From positions 310,001-374,000 of the forward strand of contig NZ_JAMJWD020000004.1 of NCBI RefSeq assembly GCF_023554255.2: 64,000 nucleotides of DNA, in the 5' to 3' direction. Position numbers and translations under genes: made by a program. Of the stretch, positions 1 to 10,344 are shown piece by piece (the stretch's first letter is position 1; every line of letters begins with the position of its first letter). A model generated the notes under the pieces. That model saw only the letters and a program-made list of their open reading frames with translations. It had not been told where the DNA came from and made no database searches. The stretch is from Phyllobacterium sp. 21LDTY02-6. GTDB lineage: Bacteria > Pseudomonadota > Alphaproteobacteria > Rhizobiales > Rhizobiaceae.

Positions 1-2
1 AG

Positions 3-809
3 ACGAGGCTCGGCATGCCGCTCTTCGAGCGCACCCGCAGGAACGTGGTGCTGACGGAGACCGGACGACGGCTGCTGCCGAAAATCCGCAATATTCTCGA
101 CGAGATCCGGGCGCTGGACGATTTCGCCTCGGAGAAGCGTGGCATATTGCGCGGCGAATTGCGACTCGGGATCATTCCGACGATTGCGCCCTATCTCCTG
201 CCGGTGCTGATACCGGATCTGCGCTCCTCCTATCCGGATCTTTCCATGGAACTGCGCGAGGCGGTGACATCGAAGCTCGTGGAGGATCTGCGCCTCGGCG
301 AACTCGACGTTCTTCTTGTGGCGCTACCGATCGATCATGAGGGCCTGCACACCGAGCCGCTCTTTCGCGATCGCTTCCTCATTGCGACCTCGAGCAACGA
401 CCGCGACATACTCGCCTCGCCGCTGACGCAGGAAAGCGTTGCGCTGGAACGGCTGCTGCTGCTGGAAGAGGGGCACTGCCTGCGCGATCAGGCGCTGGCC
501 GTATGCGGCAACGTCAAGCAGCGCCAATTGGTCAATTACGGTGCGACGAGCCTCGCCACGCTGCTGCAGATGGTGAGCCACGGCATGGGGCTGACGCTCA
601 TTCCCGAGATCGCCGTTCGCACGGAAGCAACGCGGTCCGACGTGCGGATCGCGTCCTTCGCCGCGCCTGAACCGGCACGAGAGATCGGCCTGGTCTGGCG
701 CAAGCAGAGCGCGCGAAAGGATGATTTCGAAGCGCTGGCGAAGGCGATAGCCAGGTGCAGCAAGGAGCTTACCCTGTCAGAGTCGGAGCTCGGCCAATTG
801 GCCGCCTGA
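3..809 (+). CDS. oxyR: OxyR-like LysR-family peroxide sensor (5' end cut by window)
   Basis: LysR-type transcriptional regulator whose reading frame is open back to the window edge, so the first ~40 residues, including most of the DNA-binding helix-turn-helix, lie outside. The visible part starts in the end of the HTH domain (LFERTRRNVVLTETG) and continues through the two-lobed effector domain. The diagnostic segment is EEGHCLRDQALAVC: its two cysteines (codons at 477 and 504) are nine residues apart, the same spacing as Cys199 and Cys208 of E. coli OxyR, which form the peroxide-induced disulfide. From family knowledge it should activate catalase and peroxiredoxin genes, but no such target is inside the window. 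It converges on the MAPEG gene with a 4-bp gap. Identification is confident; the regulon is not visible. Confidence 0.88.
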   Translation, partial: TRLGMPLFERTRRNVVLTETGRRLLPKIRNILDEIRALDDFASEKRGILRGELRLGIIPTIAPYLLPVLIPDLRSSYPDLSMELREAVTSKLVEDLRLGELDVLLVALPIDHEGLHTEPLFRDRFLIATSSNDRDILASPLTQESVALERLLLLEEGHCLRDQALAVCGNVKQRQLVNYGATSLATLLQMVSHGMGLTLIPEIAVRTEATRSDVRIASFAAPEPAREIGLVWRKQSARKDDFEALAKAIARCSKELTLSESELGQLAA

Positions 810-813
810 CATC

Positions 814-1239
814 TCACGCCGCCGGCGGCAGCAGCAGATGCAGCGCAAGCAACAGCCATAGCAGGCCGTTCAGAATGAAACCCAGCGCAAACAGCACCTG
901 GCGATAACACAGGCGGTTGGTCGTCGTGTGGACAAGCGTATGGGCGAAACGGGTGCCGACGAACAGCCAGGCGACGATGACTGCGGCCATATCCGCTCCA
1001 CGCGTCATATAGAGCGCGAGGCAGACCACATAGAAGAGCACCGGCAGTTCGAACAGATTGACGAGATTGCGGATCGTCGTCGCGCTGGCCTGCGGATCGG
1101 CAAGCGGAATCCTGAAATCGCTCGGCTTGGCCTGTCCTGCCCGCACAGCGATGGCGCGGCGGACGAGCAGCAGGCCATAGACGGCGTAGATCAATGCGGT
1201 GAGCGCAATCATCGGCCAGAATATCGCTGTTTGTGCCAT
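814..1239 (-). CDS. MAPEG family integral membrane protein
   Basis: A 141-aa protein with about four hydrophobic helices (near residues 5-25, 57-77, 82-102 and 113-137) and the internal motif FELPVLFYVVCL, typical of bacterial MAPEG proteins (membrane-associated proteins in eicosanoid and glutathione metabolism). The residues LVNLFELP and RFAHTLVH lie where the family carries its glutathione-contact region. The reaction catalysed by this bacterial member is unknown; family members include glutathione transferases and peroxidases. Its position next to oxyR would fit a role in handling lipid peroxides, but this is inference from neighbourhood only. The ATG at 1239 is the only reasonable start. 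Confidence 0.8.
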   Translation of the reverse strand: MAQTAIFWPMIALTALIYAVYGLLLVRRAIAVRAGQAKPSDFRIPLADPQASATTIRNLVNLFELPVLFYVVCLALYMTRGADMAAVIVAWLFVGTRFAHTLVHTTTNRLCYRQVLFALGFILNGLLWLLLALHLLLPPAA

Positions 1240-1256
1240 TGTCCCCCCATTTGGTT

Positions 1257-2171
1257 CTATGCGCTGCGGCCAGCCTTTATACCCGGTATGCGAGACAGCA
1301 CCAGTGCGAGAAACTCCACGAACAGGCGGGTTTTGCGCGGCACGAACCGGCCGCTTGGGTAGACGGCATGAATCTCGAGCGGCGCATATGAATAGGCCGG
1401 CAATATCCGCACCAGCCGGCCATCATCGAGATCGGACTGGACGAGCGGCAATTGCGCCCCGCCAATGCCGAGGCCAGAGAGCAGTGCCTTGTTGAGCACG
1501 AAGGCATTATTGGCAAGAAATACCGGCCGCACCGGCACGTCCACCGGCCCCTCAGGGCCGAGCAGCGGTATGCTGTCGCCCTGTGGCGACCAGATGAAGC
1601 CGACATGCGGATGCTGGTCCAGCTCTGCCGGCGTCCCGGGTGAGCCGTTCGCCGCAATATAGCCGGCGGATGCCACCAATATGCGATCGAAACTGCCGAG
1701 CTTTCGCGCCACCAGACCGGAGGACGGCATGGAGCCGAGCCGGATCGCCACATCGATCCCTTCCGCGATCAGGTCGGAATATCGATCGTCGAGCAGCAGT
1801 TCGACGACAAGGCCGGGATAGTCCCGCCCAAACGCGATCAGCGCATCCGCCAGATGAGTCTGGCCGAGGCCGACCGGCCCGCTCACCCTGAGCACGCCAT
1901 GCAGTTCGCTTGTCTGCGCCCTTACCGCGTCTTCCGCCTCTTCCAGCGCCTGCACGATCTGCTGCGCCTGCCGATAATAGGCAGCACCACTGTCGCTGAG
2001 CGTCAGGCGCCGGGTCGAACGGTGAAACAACCGCGCACCGAGATGGCGTTCGAGCGCCGCGATCTGCTGGCTCACAGCCGGTTGGCTCAACCCAAGCTCC
2101 CGCGCCGCAGCCGAAAACGTTCCCCGTTCGGCGACACGCATGAAGGTAGCCATGACAGCAAGCTTGTCCAT
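1257..2171 (-). CDS. LysR-family transcriptional regulator, divergent from SDR reductase
   Basis: A 304-aa LysR-type regulator. The start at 2171 is chosen because it puts the canonical N-terminus (MDKLAVMATFMRVAERGTF) in place and is preceded by a GGGAG ribosome site; the reading frame is open 18 codons further upstream without one. Residues 1-60 hold the helix-turn-helix (LGLSQPAVSQQIAALE), and residues ~90-295 the substrate-binding domain. It resembles the large AaeR/PecT-like group of LysR proteins that regulate a divergent oxidoreductase. The gene is divergent from the SDR gene at 2269, with 97 bp of AT-rich DNA between the starts, the usual arrangement for a LysR protein controlling its neighbour. 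The inducer is unknown. Confidence 0.88.
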   Translation of the reverse strand: MDKLAVMATFMRVAERGTFSAAARELGLSQPAVSQQIAALERHLGARLFHRSTRRLTLSDSGAAYYRQAQQIVQALEEAEDAVRAQTSELHGVLRVSGPVGLGQTHLADALIAFGRDYPGLVVELLLDDRYSDLIAEGIDVAIRLGSMPSSGLVARKLGSFDRILVASAGYIAANGSPGTPAELDQHPHVGFIWSPQGDSIPLLGPEGPVDVPVRPVFLANNAFVLNKALLSGLGIGGAQLPLVQSDLDDGRLVRILPAYSYAPLEIHAVYPSGRFVPRKTRLFVEFLALVLSRIPGIKAGRSA

Positions 2172-2268
2172 ATCGCTCCCCAAAGTATTGCTTATATATG
2201 CTATTGAATTTTGCCGCCTGTGCAAAGAACGTTGAATGAATGATGTTCAGGGCCAAAGGAGATGGCAC

Positions 2269-3336
2269 ATGGACAACAATCAAAAACATGCCGTGGTGGT
2301 TGGAGCCAACGGCATTATCGGCCGCAACCTCATCCGGCATCTTGAAGCGCTCGGCGACTGGCAGATCACCGGCCTGTCGCGACGTGGCGGCGAGAATTCA
2401 CCGAGGATCACTCATATCGCGGTCGATCTTCTCGATGCGGATGAGAGCCGGGCGCGGCTCGCGCATCTGACCGATGCGACCCATATCTTCTATGCCGCAT
2501 ACCAGGACCGGCCGAGCTGGGCGGAGCTGGTTGCACCCAATCTTGCAATGCTCACCAATGTGGTCAATGCGATCGTCCCGGTCGCCGCAGGGCTGCAGCA
2601 TATCAGCCTGATGCAGGGCTATAAGGTCTATGGCGCTCATCTCGGCCCCTTCAAGACTCCGGCCAGGGAGACCGATGCCAATCACATGCCGCCGGAATTC
2701 AACATCGACCAGCAGGACTTCCTCGAGGCACTGCAGAAGGGAAAGGCCTGGAACTGGTCGGCGCTGCGTCCGTCAGTCGTCGTCGGCGTCGCGCTTGGCA
2801 ACCCCATGAACCTCGCCTCGGTCATCGGTGTCTACGCATCGATGTCGAAGGAGCTCGGAATCCCCCTGCGTTTCCCGGGCAAGCCCGGCGCCTATGATTC
2901 GCTGATCGAAATGACCGATGCCGACATGCTGGCGCGCGCCACCGTCTTCATCGCCACCAACCCGCAATGCGCAAACCAGGCCTTCAACATCAATAATGGC
3001 GACCTGTTCCGCTGGAACGAGATGTGGCCGAAAATCGCCGATTATTTCGGGCTCGACGTGGCGCCGCCGCTTCCCATGTCGCTTGAAACCGTGATGAGCG
3101 ACAAGGGGCCGCTATGGGAGCGAATGGTGGAAAGGCACGCCCTCGCGCCCACTTCCTATGCCGACGTCTCGTCCTGGCGGTTCGGCGATGCGGTGTTCGG
3201 CTGGAACTACGACTTCTTCGCCGATGGCAGCAAGCTTCGCCGCGCGGGTTTCCATGAATTCATCGATTCGGAGGCCATGTTCATCCGCGTCTTCGATGAA
3301 ATGCGCCGGCAGAAGATCATTCCCGGTCAGGCATAG
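2269..3336 (+). CDS. SDR-family NAD(P)-dependent reductase, PRISE/progesterone 5-beta-reductase-like
   Basis: A 355-aa extended short-chain dehydrogenase. The Rossmann glycine motif VGANGIIGRNL is at residues ~11-21, and a GYKVYGAHLGPF segment near residue 125 resembles the catalytic Lys/Tyr region of the plant progesterone 5-beta-reductase/iridoid synthase-like (PRISE) family, whose bacterial members reduce activated C=C bonds of enones. FYAAYQDRP near residue 75 is also placed as in that family. The start at 2269 is selected over an upstream ATG at 2236 because AAAGGAGA lies just before it. It is divergent from a LysR regulator and overlaps the convergent DinB gene by 10 bp. The physiological substrate cannot be told from sequence. 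Confidence 0.82.
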   Translation: MDNNQKHAVVVGANGIIGRNLIRHLEALGDWQITGLSRRGGENSPRITHIAVDLLDADESRARLAHLTDATHIFYAAYQDRPSWAELVAPNLAMLTNVVNAIVPVAAGLQHISLMQGYKVYGAHLGPFKTPARETDANHMPPEFNIDQQDFLEALQKGKAWNWSALRPSVVVGVALGNPMNLASVIGVYASMSKELGIPLRFPGKPGAYDSLIEMTDADMLARATVFIATNPQCANQAFNINNGDLFRWNEMWPKIADYFGLDVAPPLPMSLETVMSDKGPLWERMVERHALAPTSYADVSSWRFGDAVFGWNYDFFADGSKLRRAGFHEFIDSEAMFIRVFDEMRRQKIIPGQA

Positions 3337-3860
3337 GGTTCGCCCCGGCGGCGGGGAATATCGTAGTCGAGGAAGAATTCGTCGAGCTGCGGCGGCGGCA
3401 CGTCGGTTCCCGCCAGCATGGCATGGGCCTGGCCGCGATGATGGATCTGGTGCACGAAGAGGTGCGAGAGCAGGCGATCGATGCGCTCGCTGGAGCTTTC
3501 GCCAGTGCGCCAGTGGATCAGCACCCGGCGCTCCAGATCCGCATCGCTCAGGTCGTCGCAGAACAGGATCAGCTTGCGGTCGAACTCGTCCTGCGCCTGT
3601 TTCAGATCGGCCGCCCGCGGAAAGGGGATATCGCCCTGAAGCGCGATGTTCCTGCGGCCGATGCCCATCATGTCGGCCATGTAGATATGATCGACGATCA
3701 GGATATGGTTGAGCGTCTCCTGCAGCGAGGGGAAGAAACTCGTCCTCTCGCGCGCGAATTCCTCGTCGGTCAGCTGGAGACAGGCACCCAGCAGGCGATC
3801 GTTGGACCAGGCGCTGTTGCGCGCCATCGCCGAGAAATGAGCGCGCAATGTTTCAGGCAT
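3327..3860 (-). CDS. DinB family protein (putative metal-dependent thiol transferase fold)
   Basis: A 177-aa protein of the DinB/YfiT four-helix-bundle superfamily. The three metal-binding histidines expected for the fold can be assigned to LIVDHIYMAD (near residue 57) and to the cluster HLFVHQIHHRGQ (near residue 137). Family members include bacillithiol- and mycothiol-dependent transferases and many proteins of unknown function; the name comes from a damage-inducible Bacillus gene and does not relate to DNA polymerase IV. No LexA box is seen upstream. The last codons overlap the convergent SDR gene. The substrate is unknown. Confidence 0.83.
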   Translation of the reverse strand: MPETLRAHFSAMARNSAWSNDRLLGACLQLTDEEFARERTSFFPSLQETLNHILIVDHIYMADMMGIGRRNIALQGDIPFPRAADLKQAQDEFDRKLILFCDDLSDADLERRVLIHWRTGESSSERIDRLLSHLFVHQIHHRGQAHAMLAGTDVPPPQLDEFFLDYDIPRRRGEPYA

Positions 3861-3877
3861 CGCACGCTCCGGCTCGA

Positions 3878-5681
<1,804 letters not shown>

Positions 5682-7016
5682 ATGCTGCGCCGTTCACGGG
5701 CGTTGTGGTGGAGCAAGCGAGTCTGGCGCCCCCGTCTGATCTTCTGGGCAGGCGCGGTGGCGATCGGCATTGTGAGCGTTGCATTCGCCAGGATGGCTGA
5801 CCTCGCCCAGCAGCAATTTCATGCCATGATCGGCACCGGCGGACCCTCGGCCTACCTCCCGCTCATCGTCACGCCCGCCGGTTTCGTCCTTTGCGCCTAT
5901 CTGGCGATGCGATTCTTTCCGAATGCTCAAGGAAGCGGTATTCCGCAGGCGATCGCCGCCAGGCACCTGAAGGATGATACGGACCGGGTGCAACTCCTTT
6001 CGCTCCGGATGGTTTTCGGCAAGATCATGCTGACTGTGGTCGGGCTGTTTTGCGGAGCCTCGATAGGGCGCGAGGGCCCGACGGTGCAAGTCGGCGCTTC
6101 GCTCATGCTGCAGGCGGCGCGCTGGGGTGGAATGGCGCATGCCCGCGGCCTCATCCTCGCGGGCTCGGCGGCGGGCGTTGCGGCCGCCTTCAACACGCCG
6201 CTCGCGGGCATCGTCTTCGCCATCGAGGAGATGGGCAAGTCGTACGAGTCGCGCGCCAATGGCCTGGTATTGACGGCGGTCATCCTTTCCGGGCTCGCGG
6301 CCATAGGGCTCGTCGGCAATTATACCTATTTCGGCGAATCAGACGTGACTTCGAACGGCTATTCCGATGCCGCGCTCATCGTGGCATGCGGTGTCGGCGG
6401 AGGAATACTTGGCGCCCTGTTCAGCGCCGGCGCCCTCAAGGCTTCGCGCCGCATCCGCCGCTGGGCCTCGCCCCGCCCCATGAAACGAATGCTGCTGCTC
6501 GCCGGCTCCTGTGGCCTGGCGGTCGCGATCATCGGCATCCTCTCAGGTGGCGCCACTTTCGGCACCGGATATGAACAGGCGCGGAGCGCGGTCGAAGGCA
6601 ACGCCCTGCCCCCATACTACTTCATAGAGAAATATGCCGCCGGTTTCCTTTCGATGGCTTCCGGCATACCGGGAGGAATATTCGCGCCGTCGCTCTCCGT
6701 CGGGGCGAGTTTCGGCAGCGCCGTCGGCCAACTTCTCGGCAGCAACCTCGCGCTTGCGGCCTTGCTCGGAATGGCCGGGTATTTTGCCGGTGTGGTTCAA
6801 GCGCCGATGACAGCCTTCGTCATCATCCTCGAAATGACGGGCAGCAATAATAGCGTGATCGCACTGATGTGCGCCTCCATGCTGGGTTATGGCAGCGCAA
6901 GGATGATTTCGCACGAACCGCTCTACCACGCGCTTTCGCGTGTCTTCGTCGCGGACGCTATCCGCCGCAAGCGTGCGGAGGCATCGCTCGAACAGTCGCT
7001 TCAGACCGAGAAATAG
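5682..7016 (+). CDS. ClC family H+/Cl- antiporter
   Basis: A 444-aa ClC membrane transporter in the inner membrane. The family signature motifs are in order: GSGIPQAIAA (~residue 85), GREGPTVQVG (~130, containing the external gating glutamate), FNTPLAGIVFAIEE (~170, containing the internal proton glutamate that distinguishes exchangers from channels), GGIFAPSLSVGA (~330) and the anion-coordinating tyrosine in EPLYHALS near the C-terminus. Both key glutamates are present, so proton-coupled chloride exchange is the expected activity. There is no C-terminal CBS pair. The ATG at 5682 gives the usual short cytoplasmic N-terminus; a GTG at 5655 is possible. The role may be acid resistance, as for E. 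coli ClcA, but this is inference. Confidence 0.9.
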   Translation: MLRRSRALWWSKRVWRPRLIFWAGAVAIGIVSVAFARMADLAQQQFHAMIGTGGPSAYLPLIVTPAGFVLCAYLAMRFFPNAQGSGIPQAIAARHLKDDTDRVQLLSLRMVFGKIMLTVVGLFCGASIGREGPTVQVGASLMLQAARWGGMAHARGLILAGSAAGVAAAFNTPLAGIVFAIEEMGKSYESRANGLVLTAVILSGLAAIGLVGNYTYFGESDVTSNGYSDAALIVACGVGGGILGALFSAGALKASRRIRRWASPRPMKRMLLLAGSCGLAVAIIGILSGGATFGTGYEQARSAVEGNALPPYYFIEKYAAGFLSMASGIPGGIFAPSLSVGASFGSAVGQLLGSNLALAALLGMAGYFAGVVQAPMTAFVIILEMTGSNNSVIALMCASMLGYGSARMISHEPLYHALSRVFVADAIRRKRAEASLEQSLQTEK

Positions 7017-7034
7017 ACCGTTGCCCTCTCCGCC

Positions 7035-8018
7035 TCAGACGTCGAACTGATAGGTCGCCGGAACGAAGCGATAGCCTTCCTCCAGCTTTTCCACATAGCC
7101 GACGCCCGGGAATGGCATGTGATAGCCGATGAAAGGCACCCGATCTGCGGCAATCCTGTCGAAAACGCGTTTGCGCGTCTCGGCGGCCATGGCCTTGTCG
7201 GTATCGAAAGTGACTTCCCAGTCCGGCCGTTGCAGCGAGGCGACGTAATGATTCGCGGTATCCGCCGTCAGCACCAGCTTTTGCCCGCCCGATTCGACAT
7301 TGAAGATCATGTGGCCGGGCGTGTGGCCATAGGCTGCTTCGCTGGTGATGCCCGGGACGACCTCGTCGCCCGCTTCGATGAAGGTGAATTTCTCCGCCAG
7401 CGGCTTGACCTTCCCGGCCACTGCCTTGGCATTGTTTTCCGCCGGCGTTCCGGTTCTGGCCGGGTCGGTCCAGAATTCATATTCGACCTTGCCGCCGACA
7501 TAGCGTGCATTGGCGAAGGCCGGCTTGTCGCCATTCATCAATCCGCCGATATGGTCGCCATGCATGTGGGTAATGAGGACGATCGTCACCTGGTCCGCCG
7601 AATAGCCGGCCGCTTCGAGATTGGCCGAAAGTTGTCCGAGGCCATTTGCCTTGCCGCCCTCGCCGAACCCCGTATCGACAAGAATGACTTCCGATCCGGT
7701 ATTGATCAGCACCGGGTTGAAGCCGTTGACGAATTTGGTCTCGGGCAGGAAATTGGCGCGCATCAGTTCCGCCACCGCTTCCTGGCTCTGGTTCGCGCCG
7801 AAGGTCGGATATGGACCATCGCCTGGCCGCAGGCCGTCCAGCAGAACGGTGAACTCGAATTCGCCGAGTTTGAACCGCTTGAACCCTGGCGACTTCACCT
7901 CTGATTTCGGCGCGGCGGCTTCGGCCTGGCCGGTCATGGCCGACTGTACCGCAAAAGTGCCTGCCATGGCGCTCGAGGCGATGAAAAGGTTGCGCCGGGA
8001 AATCTCCAATCTGTCCAT
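7035..8018 (-). CDS. Exported MBL-fold metallo-hydrolase with Tat-type signal
   Basis: A 327-aa metallo-beta-lactamase fold protein. The N-terminus (SRRNLFIASSAMAG) is a twin-arginine-type signal followed by a cleavage-like AEAAAP region near residue 35, so it is probably exported folded to the periplasm. Metal ligands are clear: THMHGDHIGG (~residue 155), a later HTPGHMIF and an aspartate in TADTANH. It resembles the AHL-lactonase/YtnP-like group of MBL proteins, but that group has many substrates, so a quorum-quenching role is only a guess. The start at 8018 is chosen over one 12 codons upstream because GGAGACGACC precedes it and the signal peptide then begins properly. It converges on the ClC gene. 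Confidence 0.85.
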   Translation of the reverse strand: MDRLEISRRNLFIASSAMAGTFAVQSAMTGQAEAAAPKSEVKSPGFKRFKLGEFEFTVLLDGLRPGDGPYPTFGANQSQEAVAELMRANFLPETKFVNGFNPVLINTGSEVILVDTGFGEGGKANGLGQLSANLEAAGYSADQVTIVLITHMHGDHIGGLMNGDKPAFANARYVGGKVEYEFWTDPARTGTPAENNAKAVAGKVKPLAEKFTFIEAGDEVVPGITSEAAYGHTPGHMIFNVESGGQKLVLTADTANHYVASLQRPDWEVTFDTDKAMAAETRKRVFDRIAADRVPFIGYHMPFPGVGYVEKLEEGYRFVPATYQFDV

Positions 8019-8226
8019 GGTGTCGTCTCCTTGGGCTTGCAGCGCCGCGTTCATTCGTTTGCCGGGCGCAGTCTCTTACTCCGCACGGGCCAAGACAAGC
8101 ACAGGTACATCACATCTGTTTGATCGGCGCTTGAGTAGAAAGGGCGCGAGTGATAATCGCATCGCATCCTGAATGGTGATGCGGTGCCGCCCGGCCCGAT
8201 CATACACCGCGAAATGGAATTTCAGC

Positions 8227-9630
8227 GTGAACCGTGTCGTTCCCCTCGTCCTTGCCGTTGCCCTTTTCATGGAGCAGATGGATTCGACCGTCATTTCGAC
8301 GTCGCTTCCGGCGATCGCGGCCGATATCGGCAGCAGTCCGATCGCCCTCAAGCTCGCGCTCACCGCCTATCTGGTCTCGCTCGCGGTCTTCATCCCGGTA
8401 AGCGGCTGGATGGCCGACCGGTTCGGGGCGAAGAACGTCTTTCGCGCCGCCATCGTCGTCTTCGTCGCCGGCTCCGTCGCCTGCGCGGCTTCTGGCTCGC
8501 TGCTCGCCTTCGTCGTCTCGCGCTTCCTGCAGGGCGTCGGCGGCGCCATGATGACACCGGTCGGGCGCCTTGTCCTGGTGCGCTCCACGCCGCGCAGCGA
8601 ACTCGTCGGCGCCATGGCGTGGCTGACCATGCCGGCACTGGTCGGGCCACTGCTCGGCCCGCCCGTGGGCGGCTTCCTGACCACATATTTCAGCTGGCAC
8701 TGGATCTTCCTGATCAATGTCCCCATCGGCGTCATCGGCATCTGGTGCGCCACGCGCTATCTGCCTTCGATCGAAACCCTTGTTCGGCGCCCGCTCGATA
8801 TTGTCGGCTTCTTTCTCAGCGGCATTGCCGCATCGGGCGTGGTCTTCGGCCTGTCCGTCGTCAGCCTTCCCGCGCTGCCAAGCTGGGTCGGCTTCACCAC
8901 GCTTGCCGTCGGCCTCGTCTCCACCGTGCTATACCTGCTGCATGCCCGCAGGACCGCGGAGCCCCTGCTCGCGCTCGACCTGTTCAGAAACCAGGTGTTC
9001 CGCGCCTCCATCATCGGCGGCAGCCTGTTTCGCATCGGCGTCGGCGCCGTACCGTTCCTGCTGCCGCTGATGTTCCAGATCGGCTTTGGCCTTTCGCCGT
9101 TCCAGTCAGGCCTGATCACATTCGTCTCGGCGGCGGGCGCCATGAGCATGAAGCTCGTCACGAAATGGTTCTACCGCAAGACCGGCTTCCGCAATTCCCT
9201 GGTCTATGGCTCGGTCGTCGCCGCGGGCTTCATCGCCGTCAACGGCCTCTTTACGCCGTCCACGCCGTACTGGCTCATGATCGTGCTTCTGCTCGCCGGC
9301 GGGTTCTTCCGGTCGCTGTTCTTCACCGGCACCAATGCCCTTGCCTATGCGGAAATACCCAATGAACAGACCAGCCAGGCAACGCCCATCAGCTCCGTCG
9401 CGCAGCAGATTTCCATTGCGCTCGGTGTCGCCGTCGCCGGCGGAATATTGGAAATCTCGACCAATATGCACGGAGGCCCGCTGCAATTGGCGGATTTCCA
9501 CGTCGCATTCTTCATCGTCGCCGCGATATCGAGCCTTGCCTGCATTTCATTCTGGGGCCTTAGTCCCGATGCAGGGTCGGAAGTCTCCGGCCACCGGACC
9601 CGCCCGGCAGCAACGGCAGCAGCCGAATGA
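8227..9630 (+). CDS. MFS multidrug efflux transporter, DHA2 (EmrB/QacA-like) type
   Basis: A roughly 467-aa major facilitator protein with about 14 hydrophobic segments. Early residues (FMEQMDSTVISTSLP) are the DHA2-type motif of EmrB/QacA drug:proton antiporters, and GWMADRFGAKNVF fits the MFS A-motif between helices 2 and 3. The family exports lipophilic or cationic drugs using the proton gradient. No membrane-fusion partner gene is adjacent, so it probably acts alone. The GTG at 8227 yields the usual N-terminus (NRVVPLVLAVALF); an ATG at 8173 would add 18 residues. It is divergent from the metallo-hydrolase and convergent with rlmE. The substrate is unknown. Confidence 0.85.
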   Translation: MNRVVPLVLAVALFMEQMDSTVISTSLPAIAADIGSSPIALKLALTAYLVSLAVFIPVSGWMADRFGAKNVFRAAIVVFVAGSVACAASGSLLAFVVSRFLQGVGGAMMTPVGRLVLVRSTPRSELVGAMAWLTMPALVGPLLGPPVGGFLTTYFSWHWIFLINVPIGVIGIWCATRYLPSIETLVRRPLDIVGFFLSGIAASGVVFGLSVVSLPALPSWVGFTTLAVGLVSTVLYLLHARRTAEPLLALDLFRNQVFRASIIGGSLFRIGVGAVPFLLPLMFQIGFGLSPFQSGLITFVSAAGAMSMKLVTKWFYRKTGFRNSLVYGSVVAAGFIAVNGLFTPSTPYWLMIVLLLAGGFFRSLFFTGTNALAYAEIPNEQTSQATPISSVAQQISIALGVAVAGGILEISTNMHGGPLQLADFHVAFFIVAAISSLACISFWGLSPDAGSEVSGHRTRPAATAAAE

Positions 9631-9639
9631 AAGCGCTGC

Positions 9640-10344
9640 TCAGCCCTTGAAGTCGCGCGCCAGCAGGTAGAGCTCCACCGATTCGGCCCGCGAGGCCGGC
9701 GGCTTGACGTGGTGGACAGACTTGAAATGCTTCTTGAGCAGCGTCAGCACCTCGTTTTCCGTACCGCCCTGGAAGGTCTTCGTCAGGAAGTGTCCGCCCG
9801 GGCGCAGCACCGAAACCGCGAAATCGGCGGCGACCTCGCAGAGATGCGACGTCCTTATATGATCCGTGCGGCGATGGCCGGTGGTCGGCGCCGCCATGTC
9901 GGAAATGACGAGATCGGGCTGGCCGCCCAGCGCTTCGATGAGTTTGCCTGGGGCGGCGTCATCGAGAAAATCCATCTCGAGCAGGGTCACGCCCGGCAGA
10001 GGGTCGATCGGCAGATAGTCGATGCCGACGACGGTGGGCTCGTCCAGCGGCGATCCGACGATGGAAGCCGCAATCTGGCTCCAGCCGCCCGGCGCCGCGC
10101 CAAGATCGATGATGCGCTGCCCTTTCTTCAGGAGCTTGTAGCGGTCATTGATCTCGATCAGCTTGTAAGCCGCGCGCGAGCGATAGCCATCAGCCTTAGA
10201 GCGCTGCACATAGGGATCGTTGATGTGGCGTTCGAGCCAGCGCCGCGACGATTCCTTGATCGTGCCGGCCTTTTTCTTGACCTTGGTGTGAAGGCCGCGC
10301 GTGCCCGCGCCGCCGCGTCCGCCGGTGGTGGTGGTTTTAGCCAT
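9640..10344 (-). CDS. rlmE: 23S rRNA (uridine-2'-O) methyltransferase
   Basis: RlmE (FtsJ/RrmJ) methylates the 2'-O of U2552 in the 23S rRNA A-loop late in 50S assembly, using S-adenosylmethionine. The 234-aa product has the motif I sequence [13 protein letters not shown] (~residue 75), the aspartate of [10 protein letters not shown] (~140), and the catalytic lysines expected in [10 protein letters not shown] and FLTKTFQGG, which match the K-D-K-E tetrad of the family. The N-terminal ~20 residues are Gly/Thr/Arg-rich. The start at 10344 is backed by an AGGGG ribosome site and lies inside the last codons of the upstream ppx/gppA gene (8-bp overlap), implying translational coupling. Confidence 0.95.
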   Translation of the reverse strand: MAKTTTTGGRGGAGTRGLHTKVKKKAGTIKESSRRWLERHINDPYVQRSKADGYRSRAAYKLIEINDRYKLLKKGQRIIDLGAAPGGWSQIAASIVGSPLDEPTVVGIDYLPIDPLPGVTLLEMDFLDDAAPGKLIEALGGQPDLVISDMAAPTTGHRRTDHIRTSHLCEVAADFAVSVLRPGGHFLTKTFQGGTENEVLTLLKKHFKSVHHVKPPASRAESVELYLLARDFKG